A stretch of 64,000 bases of DNA, taken from the NCBI GenBank assembly GCA_028455995.1, contig JABELC010000012.1:1426001-1490000 (forward strand). The letters are read 5' to 3'. Source of the stretch: Scleromitrula shiraiana. Its lineage: Eukaryota > Ascomycota > Leotiomycetes > Helotiales > Sclerotiniaceae. Within the stretch, counting starts at the first letter, position 1; every line of letters starts with the position of its first letter. A program made the translations under genes and the position numbers. Below are positions 10,793-22,554 of this stretch, in pieces. The notes beneath the pieces were generated by a model. It was not told the DNA's origin. It worked only from the letters and a program-made list of their open reading frames with translations, and made no database searches.

Positions 10793-13700
10793 ATGGCACC
10801 ATCAACGACAAAAAGGCGGAAGCTAGAGCATAACAGCGACGATGAGGGTTCAATTTCCATGAGTGAGAACCAAGTCAGCGATGTGGAAAGCAGTTCCGCA
10901 GAGGAAGAAGAGGAAGATAACATCCAATCGAAGCCAACAAATGCGCCAAACAAGCGACGACACGATGCTCAAGATGCAGCACTCTATGCTGGAGGACATT
11001 TCAAGTCAAGCATGTTCAAGCTTCAGGTGGACGAGTTGTTGAGCGAAGTACGACCAAATTATGAGAAGCGTGCTACTGGAATCAAGGATACTTTACATCA
11101 ATTGAAAAATGCAATTGAAAGCATTGAAGATAAAGGTCCTCTAACAGTAGGTTTATTCTATACCCCAAGTTTCCTGTTTACCTGCTAAACTATCCCTCTG
11201 CGTAGATTCCAGAAGCCATCAAATCTCTCTCGAAATCGCACAAAGTCGCTATTCCATTTCCTGACCCAAAGCCCGACAACAATGCGGCCTACAAACTACT
11301 ATACGGGAAGCCTTCAGGGATCAATGTGGTTGGCAGTTATCCAATTGGTACTATGATAAAGTCCGAAAAGTCATTGTGTGTTGATTTGATCGTCACCATG
11401 CCTGCGTCCATTTTCCAGGAGAAGGATTATTTGAACTATCGATACTTTTATAAGAGAGCATACTATTTGGCATGCATAGCAGCAGGTCTTCAAACCTCAA
11501 TGGCTGATCTAACCATTGAATATGACTATCTAAACGGGAACAGTCTCCACCCTATACTGATCGCCAAATGGAAATCAAGTAAGTATTCCAGAGTAGTTGA
11601 TGGAATTTATCTAATAACTAACAGAAGAAGGCACAAAGAATGATCTTGGTTCACGATTTGAGGTTCATATAATTCCTGCCGCTCCCAAAGGGTTTTTTGC
11701 CTCGTCGAAACTACTTCCTACCAAAAATTCGATTCGCCCCAAGGATGTAGCTGGAACCAATGCCACAACGCCAGAACCTTCACCCTTTTACAATGCATCT
11801 TTGAGTGCAGATTGTAATTTTGAGCCATATCTGCAACTTCTCCACACATCATCTAAAGCATCTGATGGTTTCAAAGACGCATGCATGCTTGGTAGGATAT
11901 GGCTGAGGCAGAGAGGATTTAGTAGTGCCATAACTGATGGTGGATTTGGTCACTTTGAGTGGGCTGCTTTGACTGCATTGTTACTAAAAGGGGGTGGTCC
12001 CAAGGGCCACGGGGTTCTATCTCCAGGATACAGTAGTTATCAGATGTTCAAGGCTGTTGTGCAATATTTATCGACAATCGACTTAACGATAAAACCAATG
12101 GTTTACGAAGCACCAAACTTCAGTGCATCAAAATCCGACATGCCAATGTTTTACGACGGCCCAAGAGGCATTAATATATTATACAAAATGACGCCATATT
12201 CCTGGGGACTACTTCGAGATGAAGCCAAAACTTCATTGGCTATGCTTAATGACTCTACTTTCGATCAATTCGAGGCTACGTTCATTACGAAGGTTGATCA
12301 GCTTCTTCAAAAATACGACTGTATCATCAATGTTCCAATCCCTCCTCAAAAGAATACAACACACAACTGCGACCATAGAATACACGCTATAAATTTCAGT
12401 AGTCGCATGTTTGCCGTTCTCAAGGAAGGGCTTTTAGATCGAGTTAAGCTTATTGAGATCAAGAACTCCGAAACAAATTCCTGGTCTATCAAAAGTTCTG
12501 ATCCAGCAGGTGGTGATCATACCTTGAAGGTTGCTGTTCTCTTTGATCCAGCGAATATTGGTCGTCTAGTTGATCACGGTCCTTCAGCAGAAGACAAAAA
12601 GAAGGCTGCTAAATTTCAGAAGTTTTGGGGTGAGAAAGCCGAATTGAGGCGCTTCAAGGATGGAAGTATTCTTGAATCCTTGGTCTGGTCCCCTGGATCA
12701 TCTTATTCTATTTTTGAGGATATTGTCACTTACCTCACAAAGCGCCATCTTGGGGTCGAGGTGAGCAAAGAACTAACCTTCATTGGTGAAGGATTTGAAA
12801 AGCTGTTACCCTCGTTCAGTGGTAGCTCCAAATCCTTCGAGGCTCTGAAGCAGGCTTACAACACTTTTGAAAAAGACATCAGGGATATGGAAAGTCTACC
12901 ATTACAATTAAGACAGCTGTCTGCTGTCTGCCCTCAACTACGCTCTGCATCCATCGAACTGCCTCTATTCTCCCCGAGGCAACCTTTGAATAAGCCAGCA
13001 GATGTGTTGATTCAATTTGAAGGATCTGGAAGGTGGCCAGACGATATTGCTGCCATCCAGCGAACCAAGATTGCATTCTTGCTCAAAATTGGTGAACTTC
13101 TTGAAGAGTCTAACGATAGCATAATCACACGTCTCGGATTGGAGAATGAGGATTATGCACTTCAGAACTGCGCTTTCTTAGATGTGGTCTACCCTTCTGG
13201 GGCAGTTTTCCGTCTTCGAATTCTTAACGAGAGAGAACAACAGCTCCTTGAAGGCCAAATCAAGGATAAATCAATTGATAACCGCTCTCGAGAAGATGCT
13301 GTGTCAGCTTTGTCCATATATAAGCGTTTCAACATCCAGCTCCCATTACATACACAATCAATCTCGACGCATTGCACTCGTTTCCCCCTCTTGTCACCGA
13401 CAATTCGTCTCGTAAAGAGATGGTTTGACCGTCACATGCTGTCTGGACATGTTAGTGAAGAGCTAGTTGAGCTTCTTGCTGCCCGAGCTTTCTTGCAGCC
13501 ATATCCCTGGAAAGCACCATCGAGTGCTATGTCTGGATTCTTAAGGACTTTACTTTTCATCTCGAGATGGGACTGGCGTACAGTCCCACTCATTGTTGAT
13601 TTCACAGGGACTATGACAGATCAAGATGTTTCAACCATCAACACAAGACTCGAGGCGTGGCGGAAGATTGACCCAGCCATGAATCGCACAGTCGTATTTG

Positions 13701-14266
13701 CCGCATCAAACCATGATACAACAGGTACTTCTTTTACAGACAAAGGCCCTTCAAAAATGGTAGCCGCTCGAATGACTGCTCTAGCACGATCAGCTTGCAA
13801 AGCAGTCAAAGACCAGAGCCTTGATTTAGACCCCAGATCGCTTTTTGCTACCTCTACAAAAGATTATAATTTTGTCATTCAATTAAGCTCGAAGGCTGCC
13901 GGCAAGGCAAAAGAGAAGGATTCCCACCGTTTCAAAAATCTCGAGGTGCAGTCAGAATTGAGTATTGAGAAGGTTGACTACCAACCCATTCAAATGTTCA
14001 TCAAAGAGCTTGAGACCATTTATGCTGGATGCATTGTCTTCTTCCATAGCGAGACAGATGCATCGCGGATTGGAGGTTTATGGAATCCTCAGACTGCAGC
14101 CTCAAGAGCTTTCAAGGTAAATTTGAGTTATGCAACAAAGCCCTCACTACCGGATGATACAGAAGACACGGAAGAAGGAAAGAACATTGAGATCAACAAG
14201 AATACAATTCTAGCAGAGATTGCTCGATTAGGGGGTGATATGATATCACGTATTGAGATCCATTGA
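10793..14266 (+). CDS. UTP22: U3 snoRNP / small-subunit processome protein Utp22 (NRAP/NOL6)
   Basis: Utp22 is a nucleolar protein of the UTP-C module of the small-subunit processome, needed for early 18S rRNA processing. There are three exons, 10793-11146, 11206-11578 and 11631-14266, giving 1120 residues, near the size of human NOL6 (about 1146). The N-terminus has a basic KRRK motif followed by an acidic Ser/Glu tract, common in nucleolar proteins. The Nrap-type region begins with KVAIPFPDP and GINVVGSYPIGTMIKS and includes VDLIVTMP. Later motifs include AELRRFKDGSILESLVW, IRLVKRWFDRHMLSGHV and SRIGGLWNP near the C-terminus. The intron 2 acceptor was placed at 11630 because only that choice joins KWKSS in phase with TKNDLGSRFEVHIIP. 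The neighbour downstream, TSR4, also acts in 40S biogenesis. Confidence 0.9.
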
Positions 14267-14797
14267 GCGCTAGGAGGATGATATGATTAGGAAGAGCACC
14301 ATGATTGTTGGATACCTCGATTCAGTTGATACCCGTGTAGTTATGTCATGCAATTAGAGTGATGCTTCTGATATGCTGTAGATCTCCTAATTAGACATCT
14401 TATGACTTCAAATTCACTTGTAACATCACTCATCCCAGTGCCTCCTAATTAGAACAAAGCCCTTGTTGTTGATCGATCCACTTATACCGCGCGTTGTAAT
14501 GGCGTAAACCGCCAATATTTGCCTAAGTAGAAAAAGGATTGATAAAAAATAGCGGTTTTGGCCTTTGGCCGTCGAGCTCGAGGCTGTTAGTTCTATAACG
14601 CGTGGTAATTTTGTCAGCTCAGCCTTGGGTATACTCGCTTAAAAAAAGTTATGGTGGGGTTAGAAAAGTTAATTTGTCGCGGGGCAAATTATATAAGAAG
14701 TTTCCTCGATTTCAAGTAAATTTCAAGCGAATCACTTGTCTCTCAGTTCTAATCCTGCCAATTAAGCCGATCATATCTGCGGCTAGACTTTGACAAA
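14267..14797. other. UTP22-TSR4 intergenic region
   Basis: This 531-bp tandem spacer contains the UTP22 3' region and the TSR4 promoter. A GC-richer patch near 14530-14590 has short self-complementary runs such as GGCCTTTGGCC. The short open frame at 14602-14793 shows no recognisable motif and I do not call it a gene. Confidence 0.4.
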
Positions 14798-16209
14798 ATG
14801 GCTTCATACGATAGTGATTCTTCGGCTGGTGAAGATAACGACTACACCGAGACAAACGTTCTACTCGGATATGCATCAAAAGAACCTCAAGATCAAGACG
14901 ATATAATCAGTCATTTGGGAGGTCAACCTGTGAGTTTTTCTTGCCAATGCATTCTATATGTTATATAACTTCCGAGATCTTCGCATTCTAACCTAAGTTT
15001 CAGGAATGGCTCGACCCCTCTAACCCACCTTCTGCTTCCCTTGCGAAATGCAAGGTTTGCAACGATCTTATGGTTCTTATCCTCCAACTGAATGGCGACC
15101 TTCCAGAATATTTCCCTGGTCATGAACGCCGTCTTTATATACTTACATGTCGACGCAAATCATGCCGAAGGAAAGAAGGCAGCGTTCGTGCATTGAGGGG
15201 TACACGAATTTCGGAGTCTTCCAATAAAACTAAACAACCCAAGGAGAAGGAGAAGGAGAAGGAAATACCAAAATCAGAGCCCAAGCCAGTGGTCAATTTG
15301 GGTGAAAGTTTATTTGGTGCTAAGCCATCAACATCAGGAAATGCAAATCCATTCGCAACGGGCTCGCAGACAAACCCATTTTCTACATCTTCAACCCCCA
15401 ATGCATTTTCAAATCCATTCGCAGCAGCAGGCCTACCAACCTCCGAACTTGCTTCCAAAGCACCTCAAAATCCTTCCAAATCTACAACTCCTACAACAGA
15501 CGAGAAGGAAAATCTCCCCAAATCATTCGCATCCGTCCTTTCCATAAACAACACCCAACCCCCCACCACCCCCACCTCATCAACCCTCCCACCCTATGAA
15601 CGCTGGCCCACCGACTCGGACAAACTCCCCACCCCCTACCCAACCCTCTACCTCGTAGACGCCGACTACGAAACCCTCGACAACGAGCCCCTGCCCCCAC
15701 CCCCGCAAGCCACAGCCATGGACCTCGACGACGCGTCCACGCCCACCAGCGGAAAAGAAGACAAAGAAATCTTCGAATCCACACACGACACCACCTTCCA
15801 AAAATTCGCCGATCGATTGGCTCAAAACCCCGAACAGGTGATTAGATACGAGTTTAGAGGATCGCCGCTTTTATATAACAAAACGGATGCGGTGGGTAAA
15901 TTGTTCGGGGACGCGAGCAAGATGGATAATAGTAAGGTGAAGACTACGACGAATGGAAATGGAGGGAAGATACCGCGATGTAAGAATTGTGGAGCGGGGA
16001 GGGTGTTTGAGGTGCAGGTAACGCCGCATGCGATAATGGAGTTGGAGAGGGAGGAGACGGGGCTAGATGGGATGGAGTGGGGGACGTTGATCTTGGGGGT
16101 TTGCGATAGGGATTGTGTGGGGGGTGGGGTGGAGGTGGAAGGTGGGAAGGTTGGGTATGTGGAGGAGTGGGTGGGTGTTCAGTGGGAGGAGCTGGGTGGG
16201 AAGAGATAG
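14798..16209 (+). CDS. TSR4: 20S pre-rRNA processing protein TSR4 (PDCD2 family)
   Basis: TSR4/PDCD2 proteins are cytoplasmic chaperones for ribosomal protein uS5 (Rps2) and are needed for maturation of 20S pre-rRNA. There are two exons, 14798-14929 and 15004-16209 (445 residues), joined in phase 0 across GTGAGT...CAG. The N-terminal part has TNVLLGYASKEP, a GG(Q)PEWLD motif and the zinc-type pairs CKVCNDLM and CRRKSCRRK. The C-terminal PDCD2_C-type domain runs from about residue 300, with QVIRYEFRGSPLLYN, PRCKNCGAGRVFEVQV and WGTLILGVCDRDC. Between them lies a long Pro/Thr/Ser-rich insert with repeated NPF tripeptides (residues roughly 140-180), which is unusual to see concentrated in this way. 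The last ~50 residues are Gly/Val-rich. The gene converges with eIF3k. Confidence 0.88.
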
Positions 16210-16701
16210 ATGGGAGATCTCTAGGATTGGGATGGGAATGGGTTGTTGGATGGACATTAGGTTAGTCAGATTAGATACCAATGCACAATTATTTTTTCTT
16301 AAAAAAAAAAAAGGAAGAAGCATGAACGATATTCAAGATTTGCGGGGGGAATCTTTGATTCTATTTTGTTTTTGTCTCGACTTGCAAGCAAGTGAGATTT
16401 CGCTTTGCTGCTACTATCTCCCATCTGATCTATTATATCTTCATTTCATGATAAGATACCGCGAGAGCTTAACTCAAGCATCGAAGTTATAGGTATTGGT
16501 CTCATGGACACAACAACAGCAAGTAGAGTGATTATTCCATAAAAATCCACTCGCTCCACATCGGTCTTGATCTCATCATCAAAATATTCTGAGTTTTTCC
16601 CTCCTCCCTAGATCCGTTAAACGCCATCGCCAACCTCCCAACCATTAATACCATGCATGTCTCATGAACTGAAACTCCTATGTATCTGTATGTATCCTAA
16701 T
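16210..16701. other. Convergent 3' region of TSR4 and eIF3k
   Basis: This 492-bp spacer lies between two stop codons and contains an A12 run near 16302-16313. No gene is visible. Confidence 0.45.
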
Positions 16702-17695
16702 CTAAGCAGGCTGTTCATAAGCCCTCTTAATAACCCTCGAGAACTGCTCGATCTTAACATTTTCCCTAACAACTGTTCCCTTTGCTTCGTTCTCTTTGTT
16801 CAACGGCACCTTAACCATATCACCATCCAAGCCCCAGCCGCAAACCTCCTTTACAAACCTCTCAAACGCATCACCATTCAGTCCTAACCAGTTCTCGAAC
16901 TCAGGTCTTTGGATTTCCCGTACGCTTTGGGAGATGGTGCTGGCGATTCGAATGCGGATGAGCTCTTCGAATCCAGATACGTCGGCGATTAAATCAGCAT
17001 ATAGATCATCGCTGTCGAGTACGGACCAGAATTGTGCGTAGTTGGCCGCGGACAGGAGGTTATTGAGAATGGAAAGTTTTTGCACAGCTTCGGAGAGAGG
17101 GGCATCACCTGCAGCAGGAAGGGAGGAAGAGGCAGAAATTGGTGTTAAGATATGAGGTGGGAGAAGATGAAGAGCGAGACTGAAATCTGGGGTTGGGAAG
17201 ACGGTAAGAGATTTTACGAGAATGTTGGTTATGGTTTCGTCTTTGGTGAGGTGGGGGTTGAATTGATATCTGTGGTTTGTGGGGTTTTCTTGGTTAGTTT
17301 GATTTGTTCTTCTTCTTGTATTTTGGTCTCAAATGAGGATAGATATAATGTAGTACAGATGTGTCTTTCAGATAGAGCTAATAATAAACTTCAAAGAAGG
17401 GAGGGATTCAATCTCCATATTCTCAGGTAATAGGGAACATAAAGTTCGGTCATCATTTTATGACAATCCTTTTGGGTTTCCTTCCAGAAAAGGAACGATG
17501 CTTAGAATAAGAATATAAAACTCACAGTTTCAACAAAGCCAAATTGGCATAGCAATCATAGGTTTTCTCCTCACATTGCTGGGTAACATATTCCTGGAAG
17601 ATATTTGTGGTCTCTGGGTTATAACGATCGAGTCCATTAAGGATAGCATCAATATGTTCTGGCCTGTCGGGCGCGAAATCAAATGGGACACCCAT
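16702..17695 (-). CDS. Eukaryotic translation initiation factor 3 subunit K
   Basis: eIF3k is a non-core subunit of the eIF3 complex that binds the 40S subunit during translation initiation. There are two exons, 17695-17526 and 17269-16702 (245 residues), and the intron 17270-17525 is 256 bp long with GTGAGT at the donor. Exon 1 encodes MGVPFDFAPDRPEHID, then ILNGLDRYNPETTNIFQEYV and a Cys/Leu-rich helix. Exon 2 encodes YQFNPHLTKDE, a helical middle, FWSVLDSDDLYADLIADVSG and a winged-helix-like end (ISQSVREIQRPEFENWLGL). This matches the CSN8/PSMD8/eIF3K family layout of a HEAT-like half and a winged helix. The start was chosen because the upstream exon joins in phase and supplies the family N-terminus. 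Confidence 0.9.
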
Positions 17696-18510
17696 TGTTA
17701 TGGATTTGATGTGTTGAGAGAGAAGGTGGGTGGTGGGATTTGAAAATTGGCGTATTGTCCGAAGGGTTGAAAGAAATTTTGAGGCGATGTTGAGGTTTCG
17801 ATCATGGTTTGTTAGGGCTGCGGTGTGTTTTGCCGACGCTAGTCTGATTTTGGGAGGTGGGATCTTGGTGCCTTATCGCCTTAGTCTCCGGGCTCAATAG
17901 GGAGGCTCGAGAGCTCGAGGAGGGGTAGTAGCTTAAAAATATAAAACTCCCAAAACAATTATTGCATCACCACCACCGGTGTTGTTCAAAAAATTCCGAG
18001 AATAGTAGATATGGTCAAGAATATACATAAAATTGTTCTCGAAACTATTCAACTACAAGTAACTAATAAATCGTATAGAAGCTATCGCATTCTGGCCAAT
18101 AAATTTCTCCTACTCTTTTAAATATGCTAAAAGTACACGCTCAATCGCCAACCTGCTTTTACTATCTACAGTTCTGAACAAACAGAAAACATGCTGTAGA
18201 TGTTTGCTTTGATCGTTCAGTTGTAGAGCCGCAGTACAAAAAACGCCTTTCCAATCCAATCATACCAAACGAATGGTTGTTCATATGCATCATAGAACGT
18301 CAGAACCCCAATGGTATCTTTTGTTTTACCCCATCCATACCTAACCTAATCCACTTAACAAAAGAGATTCATTTCCATCTACCGCCGTCTTGACATCTTT
18401 CTTTTTCCATCGTCCCCTTTGCATTTAGCATTTCTTGGACTGCAATTGACCTAATCTTCTCTCGGGTCCCATTGATGGCTTGTATTCCCATTATCTCCCA
18501 CCTCACAAAA
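17696..18510. other. Intergenic region upstream of eIF3k
   Basis: These 815 bp hold the eIF3k promoter and the 3' region of the downstream membrane-protein gene. I see no open frame with coding character. Confidence 0.45.
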
Positions 18511-20553
18511 TCATCGGCTCACAAAACTATTAGCCCCACTGCCCAAATCCGGACCTGGATCGCCCCAATCACCCATCGATGATACACCACTACTATATCT
18601 GCTTTGATAAGTCCCTTGACTTTGTGTCCTCACATCACCACTCATATATCTGTGTACTTTTGGCGGCTGTCCTACTGTAGCTCCAGGCACTAACAAAGGA
18701 TCCGGATATAGATCCGAGGTTCGTTCCGTCATAGCAAGTGTGCTTGACTTTGGTACACTGTTTGCCAAAACTGGTAGCCATAGTTCTGGAGATTCGAGAT
18801 CGAAAGGATCGGATCGTCCTGCTAGTTTCCGTGGATTGTTTGAAATTGTGGAATATAATGTATCGCGATAACTGTCTCTACTAGGCGCCACAGCCGATGG
18901 ATATCGAGAGGTATTGTAAATACTTGGAGTGCGGGACGCAGCTGGTCCATACCCACTCCTCCGATTCGCCATGCCTGCAGTCTTGCTATCGACAGATTGA
19001 CCACGTGAACGGCCTATATCACCAATATATTTATTGGACCTAGATACAGCGGGATCCGGCCGGATGATGGGGTCTGCAAATGGGTTGGCATTCGGGCCTT
19101 TATTTTGCCAAGGTCCCACGCTAGGGGTCGGGTCGGCGAAGGGGTCTTCTGAGAACCCGAAATTCAGTCCCAAGTTTCCCATCTTCGATGTGGAACCAAA
19201 GTTTGATGAGAGGGAGGAACGACGACGCCCAGCTGTAAGAAATTGATTGCGATCATCCATATCGAGAAGTTTAGAAAAGTCCTGGGGTGCGGTTAATTTG
19301 GCTTGCTGTGCTGACATATCTCGTGCGATGGCAAATGGATCTGGCTCCTCCTTTGGCTTCATTACCAACGCTTTCCGAAGTTTCGTCGATACATCATCCC
19401 AGAAATCCTCTGCTCGGTCTTTGGCAGCCAAATGTAATGAATGCGCAGATGCTGTAGAATTGTTCCGACTATGATGAGGAAGAGGGCCTTCAAAGAACTG
19501 AGAATTACCTCTGTTTAGATTCACACTTTGCTTTTCAAATCTTGGTACTGCATGAGATTTTAGTGCAGCACCTACTCCAACAAAACCTGCTCCAAGGTTT
19601 GCCACAGCACCTCCGACCTGTGCAGTAAATCTTTTACCTTTAGGTGTAGGTCCTACAGAATCATCATCAATCTCGTAGAATTTCTCCCGAGTGCCAGTTG
19701 TTAAAGGAGTTAGTGAGGAATCTTTCTTCGCCTTTCGTCTTCTTCTGAAAAACCAGATCAATAATGCTATCAACGCCAAGAATGCTATTCCTCCAAAAAT
19801 CCCTCCAATAACTTGTGCCGTGAGGGGAGACTTTGGTGATATTCCACTAGAAGCTGATGTTCCCCCGGTGCTTGGGGTAGATACAACAGCAACACCTGCG
19901 GCCGCTGTATGAGTAGTAGCTTTAGGTTGGTGAGTTGCAGGATCATCCGTTGTTGACGATACTGAAGTGGTGCTACTAATTTCACTCTGTGCAATTGCTA
20001 CTGAGGTACTCGATGATTCGGTCGGCGTCGTACCTTTCGATGCAGGACTTGCAGATGTGATCGTTGTACTAGCTGATGTGGTTTGGGTTTGGGCAGAACT
20101 TTGGACGGTTGGCGCTGTTGTAGGTGGTGGTGTAGTTACCGTGGACGATATTGTACTCGAAGTCGCACTTTCTGTAGATATAGATACCGGTCCTCCCACA
20201 ACATTAATTGTATTCGATGCCGTACTCACACTAGTTGGACTAGAAGTAGGTTGTGCTACCTGACTTGTAGATGTCGGAATTGATGTAGAAGAAGAGGAAG
20301 AAGAGGAAGAAGAGGAAGAAGAAGAGGAGGAAGAAGAGGAAGTAGAAGAGGAAGTAGAAGAAGAGGAGGAAGAAGAGGAGGAAGAAGAAGAGGAGGAGGA
20401 AGAGGATGAGGAGGACGATGTTGATACAGATGTAGATGTAGTAGCATTACTAAATGGTACGGTAATCGACGACGTCCTTGGAATCGCCGTACATCGCACG
20501 CCATTGATTGAAGTTATTGAAAATCCTGCCGGCAGGTTCGAGCTCGTCGACAT
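18511..20553 (-). CDS. Ser/Thr-rich single-pass membrane protein (Mid2/WSC-like architecture)
   Basis: I do not recognise a named family beyond its architecture. The protein is 680 residues and intronless. After a short N-terminal segment with a single Cys (INGVRCTAIP) comes a long Ser tract encoded by 20285-20422, then a Ser/Thr-rich ectodomain. One hydrophobic segment (VIGGIFGGIAFLALIALLIW) follows near residue 260 and is trailed at once by RRRRKAKK, a stop-transfer signal. The remaining ~400 residues are cytoplasmic, polar and Ser-rich, with repeated DPFADP and NPFADP boxes. This layout resembles fungal cell-wall stress sensors of the Mid2/WSC type. I chose the internal ATG at 20553 because MSTSSNLPAGF follows it directly; a frame-open upstream ATG at 20610 would add 19 residues. 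No classical signal peptide is visible with either start. A role in wall sensing is an inference from architecture only. Confidence 0.8.
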   Translation of the reverse strand: MSTSSNLPAGFSITSINGVRCTAIPRTSSITVPFSNATTSTSVSTSSSSSSSSSSSSSSSSSSSSSTSSSTSSSSSSSSSSSSSSSSSSTSIPTSTSQVAQPTSSPTSVSTASNTINVVGGPVSISTESATSSTISSTVTTPPPTTAPTVQSSAQTQTTSASTTITSASPASKGTTPTESSSTSVAIAQSEISSTTSVSSTTDDPATHQPKATTHTAAAGVAVVSTPSTGGTSASSGISPKSPLTAQVIGGIFGGIAFLALIALLIWFFRRRRKAKKDSSLTPLTTGTREKFYEIDDDSVGPTPKGKRFTAQVGGAVANLGAGFVGVGAALKSHAVPRFEKQSVNLNRGNSQFFEGPLPHHSRNNSTASAHSLHLAAKDRAEDFWDDVSTKLRKALVMKPKEEPDPFAIARDMSAQQAKLTAPQDFSKLLDMDDRNQFLTAGRRRSSLSSNFGSTSKMGNLGLNFGFSEDPFADPTPSVGPWQNKGPNANPFADPIIRPDPAVSRSNKYIGDIGRSRGQSVDSKTAGMANRRSGYGPAASRTPSIYNTSRYPSAVAPSRDSYRDTLYSTISNNPRKLAGRSDPFDLESPELWLPVLANSVPKSSTLAMTERTSDLYPDPLLVPGATVGQPPKVHRYMSGDVRTQSQGTYQSRYSSGVSSMGDWGDPGPDLGSGANSFVSR
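20285..20422 (-). repeat. Serine-codon tract inside the membrane-protein gene
   Basis: On the plus strand this is a run of GAA/GGA-type triplets that encodes more than 40 Ser residues with a few Thr on the minus strand. Mixed TCT, TCC and TCA codons reduce slippage, but the tract is still a likely site of length variation between strains. Confidence 0.85.
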
Positions 20554-22340
20554 TTTGCAAGAGAAATGTCGATACCAGTCGCTTTCTATGAAAAGGAATG
20601 TATAAATCAACCTTCAAAGGAGATTATTTAAAGGTTTGGGCTCCTCGGCCATCAAATCATCGACATATTGGATAGATATCTTCCAAATTGCCTATAAATT
20701 GACAAAAGGGTATCAATGATGAAAAACTTATGAAAGTAAATAAAAAAAAATTCAAAAAGAAACTGAAGGTTTATTAGAAAGATGTGAAATACAATGCCAT
20801 AGTATGTTTGTGTATATGGTAGAAATGGATTTGTACTTGATGAATAATGGATGAATGAATTGAGTTGAATTGAATTGAATCGAATTGGGTAGGTAAATCC
20901 TTACTCTCTGTATCTCTCACTTCTCACTTCTCTCTTCTCTTTTCTTTCCCTCTCTCTCTCTCTCCCTCCCTCTCTCTCTCTCTTTTACCTTGTCATTTGG
21001 TGGTAAGAAGATCGATTCTGATTGAACCTTCCGAGTAAAAAAGAAACCATTGATTGAAACCTTCCGTTTGTTACACTGGTATGACTGGGGGTGGAGTTGA
21101 ATGGAGGGGTCAGTTGTTAAGGATTGTTGCAAATCTGATACAATAAATGTTTCTAAAAAGATACGCTCGAGCCAAAATGATGGGCCATCTCACCCCATAG
21201 GTAAAATCAATAAAAACATAACCCTTAACTTTACCGCTCACTCAATTCAAAGATTGTAATGGAAGAAACTATCATCATGGAATAAAAGGTGTGTAAAGGT
21301 TGGTTAAAAGATCTAAAATGTTGAAGAATACGAGTATACGTAAATCTAAAAATATTGAGAAAAAAGATGGCTTTTCTCTTCCCATATTCATATTTGTTCA
21401 TTCATTCATTCATTCATTCATTCATTCATTTCTTCATGAGTGCTTCTACTTGGGATGAGTATATCGCATGTTATTCGTTTAACAATAATAGAATAGTATA
21501 TGAGGTGCCTCGAGGGTACTACAACGATATAGTTACTTGCCGTGCCTTACGTACTGTGTGTAATAGATAGATCATGAAAGTTGATATTGGGTTGTACAAG
21601 ATTCGGTAGTTCTAGAGTTGACTGTGGCTTCTGTGTCTCGTACCTGCATGCAAATAGAATGTGATATACGATAATATTCATCATCATGTACTTTTTCATA
21701 ACAGAACAGATATCGATATCGTGGGATTAGATCTGTTTGAGCCTCATTCATTCCTTTTTCTTGGCAGCTTCAAAAAGCACGTTCATTAGAACTATCTAGA
21801 ACTAAGGTTATTCATCCATCCAATATTCTCCGAGTTGTTTCTATCAAGATCCATCACTGTTCTCCATCGCTGTTCTGTGAATTACTACGTAACGTCGTAA
21901 CCTCTAGATGCTTTGATCAGATGCTGTACCCTATTTTATAAAGTAGCTATATAGTGGGTATCAATGTAGTGTGCGGAAGTATCATGTTGATGGAAGGAAA
22001 CGTTTTAACGTTCATTTAGCAACTGAAGTCCGAGAGAGATCTAAGACACCAGGAGGTAGAGATATTGAGATTTGTCAGATCATACTCATTCTGTGGCATC
22101 GTGCAACTTCAACGCTTTTTTTTTTTGTTTCTCCGGCAAATATCACCTCCGAGTATGAAAAATTGTTGACCGCGATTTCTTATTACTAGACAGATCTCAA
22201 GATACTATGATGTCGATGATAGACTATTCAATCATAGATAGGCATGGAGGAACTCCGATCTGCATCAATTTACTTAATCCAGTTAGAAAGATGATTCAGT
22301 ATTACATTGTCACCAACCTTTTGAAGGTTTGACTTGGCTG

Positions 22341-22363
22341 TAGGGTTAGGGGTTAGGGGTTAG
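22341..22363 (+). repeat. Interstitial telomere-like repeat
   Basis: Three imperfect copies of the fungal telomere motif (TTAGGG and TTAGGGG) occur in a row. They are followed within 40 bp by an AT-rich tract ending in a short (AT)n run. Confidence 0.7.
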
Positions 22364-22492
22364 AGGAAGGAAGTGACTTGGAAAATATAAAATATATATA
22401 TATCCCATCTCCCCGAGAATTGACACCCGTTAGTTATATCAATCTCACCGCCTACAATCCCCATGAAAATGATTGGAAGAAGAAAATATAAA

Positions 22493-22554
22493 TTTGATAT
22501 ATTTGATGTATTTGATGTATTTAATGTATTTAATGTATTTAATGTATTTGATGT
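22493..22554 (+). repeat. 9-bp minisatellite (ATTTGATGT / ATTTAATGT)
   Basis: About seven tandem 9-bp units alternate between ATTTGATGT and ATTTAATGT. The period is a multiple of three, which explains the long open frame through it. Confidence 0.85.
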
